Below are positions 9,101 to 13,745 of a stretch of 13,745 nucleotides of DNA, one piece after another; position 1 is the first letter of the stretch, and each line of letters opens with the position of its first letter. This DNA comes from Ettlia oleoabundans (Eukaryota; Chlorophyta; Chlorophyceae; Chlamydomonadales), in NCBI GenBank assembly GCA_019693395.1, contig JAAMXP010005968.1, forward strand, positions 1-13,745, read 5' to 3'. The notes beneath the pieces were generated by a model that searched no databases, had not been told where the DNA came from, and saw only the letters and a list, made by a program, of their open reading frames with translations. The position numbers and the translations under genes are program-made.

Positions 9101-12100
9101 AAGGGCGGCTACTTTGTGGGTGGTGGTGGTGGTGGGTGGAGTGGATGGGTAGATGGGCTCCTTGCAGCCCGCAGATGCTTTGAGCTTTGGCCGCGGGAGT
9201 ACAGGCAGCATCCAGCCCAACACCCACATCAGCCACCCATTTGCTCGCCATTGCACGTCGTTTACAGCGCCAAACCATGAGGCTCCCTGCCTTGCTAAAA
9301 CTTGCAACTGCCTTGCTGCGTTGTGCGCAGGAAATCTCGTAACCAACAAGTCATGGGCGCATTTCTGGCTGAACGAGGGCTTCACCGTCTTCCTGGAGCG
9401 GAAGATTCTGGGCCGCCTGTACGGAGAGCAGGCACGCATGCGTTTGCTGTTGTCTGCACTGATGCTGCCACCACACGCCTCTATGGCTTACTTCAGCTGT
9501 TTTGGGTCCTTTCTGTGAGATGGCTGGTTCAGGGTTGCTGGCAGCTTGCAGCGGTATTCCATCCCATCTGACACCTATTGCAGCCGGCTTAGCAATGCCG
9601 TGCAATGGCCTGTCCAGCTGGGTTGCTTGCATGGCGGGGCACGGTGCAGATGTACCAGCTTCAGGCCTCCATGGGCTGGCTGGAGCTGGTTGACACAGTG
9701 AAGAAGCAATTTGGAGAGGACCACCCATACACGGCCTTGGTGCCCGATCTGTCGGGTACGCCCCCTAGCTGACATGCACCCAATCGTTTGCCGCGGCTCT
9801 GCTGCCTGTGCGTACTACCCGCAGAGGTATCAGTTCCAGGCAGCCGGCGGCTGGCTCAAGCTTCAGGACACAATTAACAAACAGTTTGGCAGCCAGGACC
9901 ACCCATTCACCTGCCTAGTGCCAGACTTATCAGGTCCGGTTTCCACTTGAGGGACTGGGAGGTGGCTGTTTCCTTGCCAAACTGTAGTTTCTGAAACACT
10001 CGGCCTGGTCAGGCGCTGAGTACTTCCAACTGCTTGGCAGGCTGCTGAGTAGTAGACTGTCTTTTTCACATTAACAAAAAATACATAGCTGCCACCCACC
10101 GTGCCCCTGCAGGTGGCGTCGACCCGGACGATGCTTTCTCCAGCATCCCATGTGAGACCCTGCCCTGCCTATGGCAGCACAGCAAAGCATCGTACAAGTG
10201 GAAACCCAGCGCTTTTCAACAAGCTGGCATGCCCTGCTGGTGCACGCCTGACATGCACTTCACGGGCCACTGCCCAAAAATTGACCCACCCGTGTGCATG
10301 TGTGCAGACGAGAAGGGCTTCGCGTTTATCGTAAGTGGGATAACGTGATGGACGTAGATGGGTAGATGGTCGGTGCCAAGTGGTTCATCAGCCACCTTGC
10401 TATGTGCACAGCATGGTTGCAACATGCTGCAAGCAAAGCCCACGATAATAGGGGCACAGCCAATTCGGCACCCTTTCCGAGCCTTGCCATATCCGCAAAC
10501 AGGCTTGAACAGCAACGTGCATTGCCTATGGTTGCTGAGCCACCCCCTGTGTTGCTCACGCCACCACCTGCACTGCAGCACTACCTGCAAGGGCTTGTGG
10601 GGGGAGCCGCCGTCTTTGAGCCATTCTTCAAGAGCTATGTGCAGCGGTTCAGTGCGCAGCCGCTCACCAGCGATGACTTTAAAGCATTCTTCCTGGATTA
10701 CTTTAAAGATGTTGAAGCTACCAAGCAGATCGACTGGGACACTTGGTTCTACAAGCCAGGTGGGGTATACCGTGATTGTTTGACCTCAACCAGACGGTGT
10801 GCAACCTATCTCTGCTGCTGTGCCTACATGTGTTTTCAGCTATGCCTGCTATGGTGAATCTTTGTGCCATTTGCTCTGCAACCATGGCTGCCACGGAAAG
10901 CCTGCCAGCTACACAGGAATGTGTCACCATGGGGCTGTGCTCTGCTGTGATGTGACGAGGGGTGCTATGTCTGTGGCGCAATCTGCTGCGCTGCTTTCCA
11001 TTTGGCCGTCCCCTCTGGCAGGCATGCCGCCGGTGAAGAATGAGTATGATGAGAGCCTGGGGCAGCAGGCGTATGAACTGGCCAAACGGTGAGTAGGGGG
11101 TGCTCCTCCGACTTCTCAGTAGTTGCAATAGCATAGAGTTGTTATTGAGCATGCAGCAATCATTTGGGAGCATGTCATCACTGCTGCTGCCACGGATCGT
11201 ATGCCTGCTGCCCTCTTCTCATCCCATGCATCCAAACCTGGATTTGCATGAAAGTTTTGTGAGCAGGAGTCGAGAATAGCAAGCACTGAAGCCAGGCTGG
11301 TTGCTGCATGGAGGGGCGTCAAGTATCAACAACCATGCCTAATGCTGTTTTGCCTACGTGTCTCGCAGGTGGCATACCTGCGATGTGTTTGGCATTGGCA
11401 GCAGTGGCCCGCAGGGTGCCTCTCCTGACGACATTAAGGGCTGGAGCTCTACCCAGGTTGGTGGATATTGGAGTTGAATGGGGTTGGTGTATGTGTTGGT
11501 GGGACACCTGGGTGGTGACATGTAGCGGGTAGCAAGAGGAGGCACACAAGTATCCACATGCCCACCCCTACAAGGCTGCATCCCCCGTCACGGTGTTGCT
11601 GTTGTGCCTGGCGGAACACCTGCCCTTTTCCAAATCCTACCTCAACGCCCTCCCCTGCAACCACCACCCTGCAGCTGGTCGCGTTCCTGGACAAGCTGGC
11701 TGAGCTGCGGGCCATGCAGCCTCTGCACCCCTCCGTCACACGCAAGTGAGCAAGCGCTCTCTGCAGCTCTTCCTGCTACGAGTTTAGTAATGACCCAGTG
11801 GGTGAACCCGCTTCCTGCCCGCCTGATTGTTTGCGACATCCCTGCTGCACCATTGACATTGATTCCGCCTGTTTTGTCTGCCAACTGTCGTGTGCACCGC
11901 AGGATGAATGAGCTGTACAACTTGGACAGCCGCCAAAACTCCGAAATAAGGTCCAGCTGGTTCCAGCTGTGCATCAATGCAGGTGAGCCCAGGTATACCG
12001 AGTGCATCTGCGGATGCATATGCTGTACCTTGTGGTGGTGGTGCTGCAACTGCATGGGCAGCGTGCCTGCATAGGCGGCAGCCACAAAGCGTGCTGTAGA

Positions 12101-12787
12101 GTTTGGTTTTTGCTGTGCCTTGCTTGGCACCGTGGTGGCATGCTGTGCAGGGGATGACGCGGTGCTGCCCCGTGTGAGGGAGTTCTTGAAGGAGCAGGGC
12201 CGCATGAAGTGAGCAGGGAGGGTTAGGGCATGCTGGCTCTAGTCCCACCGCTTGGTGCTTGTCCCACTGCCTTACCATCACAGTGACAACAGGGCCTTGC
12301 TCAAGGAAAACTCAAAACACGTACTTTGCATCAACAAATCTTGACCTCTAATTGCCTGTTCTTGGAACCTAAACCTTATCTGTCCTCTGCTTCTCACCGC
12401 CATTCTTGGCTCATCACAGGTTTTTGCGGCCGATCTATCGGGCCCTGAACAACAGCAAGAGTGCGGCATCCAAGCAGGCAGCACTGGAAACATTCCAGCA
12501 GCACCAGAGCACCTACCACCCTATTGCAGGTGCGCACATCAGGCAAACGGCTCCGCACTATGGCTTTTGCTCTGCACTCAAACCCCGCGTTCCAGCCGGG
12601 GGGCACGACAGCAACATGCCACCCCCTTTCCAATGGGGGCTGGTGAGTGGTTGATAGGGCAAAAGGTTGGTCTATGATACAGAAGCAGCAATGGGGGGCA
12701 GTGCTGTGTTGATACCTTTCTTGCTGTGCATTACCGCATGCAGCCAAGATGGTGGCAAGTGACCTCAAGCTGGCCAAGGATGATTAG
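6191..12787 (+). CDS. LTA4H: Leukotriene A4 hydrolase-type M1 zinc aminopeptidase, 22 coding exons with a duplicated exon 12
   Basis: Exons: 6191-6491, 6638-6684, 6877-6967, 7202-7343, 7530-7601, 7774-7898, 8100-8300, 8541-8652, 8835-8853, 8985-9054, 9331-9431, 9650-9755 or 9825-9933, 10113-10151, 10308-10330, 10579-10759, 11022-11088, 11369-11456, 11675-11745, 11903-11982, 12151-12208, 12420-12529, 12744-12787. Phases agree throughout. From the Met at 6410 the product is 642 or 643 residues (human enzyme about 611); from 6191 it gains 73. Family: M1 enzymes trim N-terminal residues from peptides, and animal LTA4H also hydrolyses an epoxide. Seen (numbering from 6410): TREVTING and [20 protein letters not shown] in the N-domain; GGMEN 286-290; zinc site HEIAH 313-317 with the third ligand Glu336 (FWLNEG); PYEKGF with catalytic Tyr403; Asp395, equal to human Asp375; and GRMKF with Arg590/Lys592, equal to human Arg563/Lys565. 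The C-terminus is DLKLAKDD. The N-terminal extension is basic and Ser/Ala-rich. Confidence 0.93.
8835..8853 (+). other. 19-nt microexon (exon 9) of the aminopeptidase gene
   Basis: Between acceptor GCATGCAG and donor GTGCGT lie 19 coding bases. They finish the Pro codon split from exon 8 and add CLTFVT, giving GGMENPCLTFVTPTLLAG, which is the expected sequence between the substrate-binding GGMEN and the zinc site. Phases 2 in and 0 out agree with the neighbours. Without it the frame is lost. Confidence 0.85.
9116..9140 (+). repeat. Short TGG-rich simple repeat in aminopeptidase intron 10
   Basis: About 25 bases made of GTGG/TGG units lie about 60 nt after the exon 10 donor. G-rich runs near a donor can act as intronic splicing enhancers, but this one may be only a simple repeat. 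Confidence 0.6.
9432..9649 (+). other. GC-AG intron in front of the duplicated exon pair
   Basis: Exon 11 ends ...GGA GAG CAG at 9431 and is followed by GCACGC. Ending here gives GEQ joined to [10 protein letters not shown] (or [10 protein letters not shown]), matching human GEK-FRHFNALGGW with no gap. The GT dinucleotides downstream within the open frame do not give the phase 0 needed to join either exon 12 copy. The donor is weaker than a GT site. If exon 12b is chosen, this intron extends to 9824. Confidence 0.75.
9650..9755 (+). other. Exon 12a, first copy of the tandem duplicated exon
   Basis: These 106 nt, preceded by GGTGCAG and followed by GTACGC, start in phase 0 and end in phase 1. 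They encode [10 protein letters not shown] ... [15 protein letters not shown] (35 residues plus one base), homologous to human LTA4H residues 337-370. The copy joins in frame to exon 13 at 10113 to give [10 protein letters not shown]. Compared with exon 12b it lacks one codon and has Tyr where 12b and the human enzyme have Phe in the HP(Y/F)T motif. Confidence 0.9.
9825..9933 (+). other. Exon 12b, second copy of the tandem duplicated exon
   Basis: These 109 nt, preceded by CTACCCGCAG and followed by GTCCGG, start in phase 0 and end in phase 1. They encode [10 protein letters not shown] ... [16 protein letters not shown] (36 residues plus one base). About 24 of the 35 aligned residues are identical to exon 12a, with many silent differences, and the open frame is intact, so both copies appear to be under protein-level constraint. 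The 69-nt intron between the copies (9756-9824) shows no resemblance to the intron flanks of the first copy, which argues for an old duplication. Confidence 0.9.
10308..10330 (+). other. 23-nt microexon (exon 14) carrying most of the PYEKGF motif
   Basis: Acceptor TGTGTGCAG is followed by AC GAG AAG GGC TTC GCG TTT ATC and donor GTAAGT. The first two bases complete the catalytic tyrosine codon, whose first base is the last base of the 39-nt exon 13 (10113-10151). Joined, they read SSIPYEKGFAFI followed by HYLQGLVG, as the family requires. Confidence 0.9.
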
Positions 12788-13258
12788 GAAGCCAGCATAA
12801 TCATCATTCAGCGAAGCTCTAGAAAGAAGATGAAACATTTCAGGAGCTGCTTGTAACGGGAACCCCGGATTGTCTGTGTTGAGTTAGTGGGTCCACATGA
12901 GAGTTGCTACTTGAATGCATTTACATAATGAAGTTGGGATTCAGTAGCACCTAATGAACTTGGAATGCACCTCTACATATGTACCGAGCTTGACGGCTGT
13001 CGATATCAACGGCCACTATGAGATGCATGACAATGGCACGATGCAAGATAGCATGACAGTTGACAGAAAGGAAGAATCGTGGACGGGGATTCACAGATGC
13101 AATGCGGGAGTAATGACTGGCTGAATTCGAGAGCCACCGCTTAATTTATTTTCATGAGCTGGATATCACTCGATCAGTGTATGTGCGACTGGATGCAGAG
13201 GGGACAGCATTTGGGTTGGTGTTTGAGTCCGCAGTATACGCATATGTGTTGGACGGAA
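12788..13258. other. Region between two converging genes
   Basis: This holds the 3' flank of the aminopeptidase gene (plus strand) and of the unidentified gene on the minus strand. It is visibly more AT-rich than the coding parts. Besides the plus-strand TGTAA at 12852 there is a minus-strand TGTAA at 12925-12921, about 330 nt after the stop of the minus-strand gene. If both are used, the two transcripts would not overlap. No coding region is supported. Confidence 0.5.
12852..12856 (+). promoter_or_regulatory. Candidate poly(A) signal TGTAA of the aminopeptidase gene
   Basis: The pentamer TGTAA lies 65 nt after the TAG stop at 12785-12787. TGTAA is the well-known poly(A) signal of green algae, and the spacing is reasonable for a short 3' UTR. 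No transcript end is available to confirm it. Confidence 0.5.
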
Positions 13259-13646
13259 TCAGCATGTCCCCGTACGGCCGTAGGTGTCAGCCTGGCTGCC
13301 AGTGCCCGTCATCTTGATGCACAGGGGCTCGCAGTCGCCATCGGGCCACAGCATCACACGGGCGCGCCAGCCTGCATGTTGGCACAATGAGGCAACATCA
13401 GAGGTGCGGCCCAACACGGACAGCGCATCAGGATGACAAGCATGCCTGTGCAAAGGGCACGTGCACCAGGCTTGAAACCACAAGAGCACCACATGGGGTT
13501 GATAAGGTCACGGCAGGCTGGCACTCACGTCCTGTTGCAGGGCCTTCTCCCACGCAGACGCGAGCAACCGTGTAGGCGCGGATCTTGCAGCCGCCCCACC
13601 TGCCCCGGTAAGCCCACTCCTCAAACTGCAGCAAAGAGCCGCACCA
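13259..13646 (-). CDS. Unidentified protein, last two exons only (gene runs off the window)
   Basis: I do not recognise this gene. The penultimate exon ends at 13529 with donor GTGAGT and starts at 13646 or 13625, two acceptors 21 nt apart and in the same frame. The last exon is 13371-13259, with acceptor ATGCAG and stop TGA. The join is in phase 1 at both sides. It gives a continuous reading (WAYRGRWGGCKIRAYTVARV, then GEGPATGR joined to WRARVMLWPDGDCEPL, ending in YGRTGTC). The segment is rich in Trp, Arg, Gly and Cys, with a soluble look and no membrane helix. Earlier exons must lie beyond the TG repeat at the right edge. The two exons could also be chance open frames, but matching phase and strong splice sites argue against that. 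Confidence 0.5.
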
Positions 13647-13706
13647 CTGGTTTTGTAAGCAGTGCTCAAACATCAACAGTCAATGGAAGCATTTGTGGTG
13701 TGGAAG

Positions 13707-13708
<2 letters not shown>

Positions 13709-13745
<37 letters not shown>
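13709..13745. repeat. (TG)n microsatellite reaching the window edge
   Basis: An unbroken TG dinucleotide run of 37 bases, about 18 units, continues past the end of the window. It lies upstream of the minus-strand exons at 13646-13259, so it is probably in an intron of that gene. Confidence 0.95.

Noticed and set aside
9650..9933. The exon duplication as an assembly or sequencing artefact
   Set aside because: The copies differ at about a third of residues, at many silent sites and by one codon, and their intron flanks are unlike. An artefact would give near-identical copies.
1..13745. Mobile element, CRISPR array, tRNA or rRNA
   Set aside because: No spaced direct repeats, terminal inverted repeats, transposase motifs or tRNA-like cloverleaf sequences were noticed by eye. 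A tRNA scan and a covariance-model search would be the decisive check.

Overview
This window looks like nuclear DNA from a green alga, most likely a chlorophyte of trebouxiophyte type. The genes are moderately GC-rich and cut into many short exons by spliceosomal introns of about 70-360 bp. One gene encodes CCB4, a factor used in chloroplast cytochrome b6 assembly. The pentamer TGTAA, used as a poly(A) signal in green algae, sits where one is expected after the longest gene. I see no bacterial operons, transposon, CRISPR array or RNA gene. The lineage is an inference from gene style and content.

Layout, left to right. (1) 62-1902, minus strand: a multi-pass membrane protein of unknown function in about five exons; the first exon is secure and the later ones are tied together by reading phase. 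(2) 1903-2430: no gene seen. (3) 2431-4443, minus: a complete six-exon CCB4 gene, with one non-canonical GC-AG intron. (4) 4444-4716: a short divergent promoter region. (5) 4717-5837, plus: a four-exon GNAT-family N-acetyltransferase of the plant plastid type. (6) 6191-12787, plus: a complete leukotriene-A4-hydrolase-type M1 zinc aminopeptidase in 22 coding exons, with all catalytic residues. (7) 12788-13258: 3' flank. (8) 13259 to about 13646, minus: the last two exons of an unrecognised gene converging on the aminopeptidase gene. (9) A TG microsatellite runs off the right edge.

The most notable signal is in the aminopeptidase gene. Its twelfth exon is present twice in tandem (9650-9755 and 9825-9933). 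The copies encode clearly homologous but diverged segments of 35 and 36 codons (about two thirds identical), both aligning to human LTA4H residues 337-370. Both begin at phase 0 and end at phase 1, so exactly one must be used: using both, or neither, shifts the frame to a premature stop. The intron between them is 69 nt, by far the shortest in the gene, and the intron in front has a GC donor. This is the layout of a mutually exclusive exon pair. The swapped segment includes residues that line the substrate pocket in the human enzyme, so the alga may make two enzyme forms with different specificity.

The genes are not an operon. CCB4 and the acetyltransferase share a 273 bp divergent promoter, and both may act in the chloroplast. 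The aminopeptidase has a basic, Ser/Ala-rich optional N-terminal extension that could target it to an organelle. All exon models come from reading splice sites, phase continuity and remembered family sequence; no transcript data were available.
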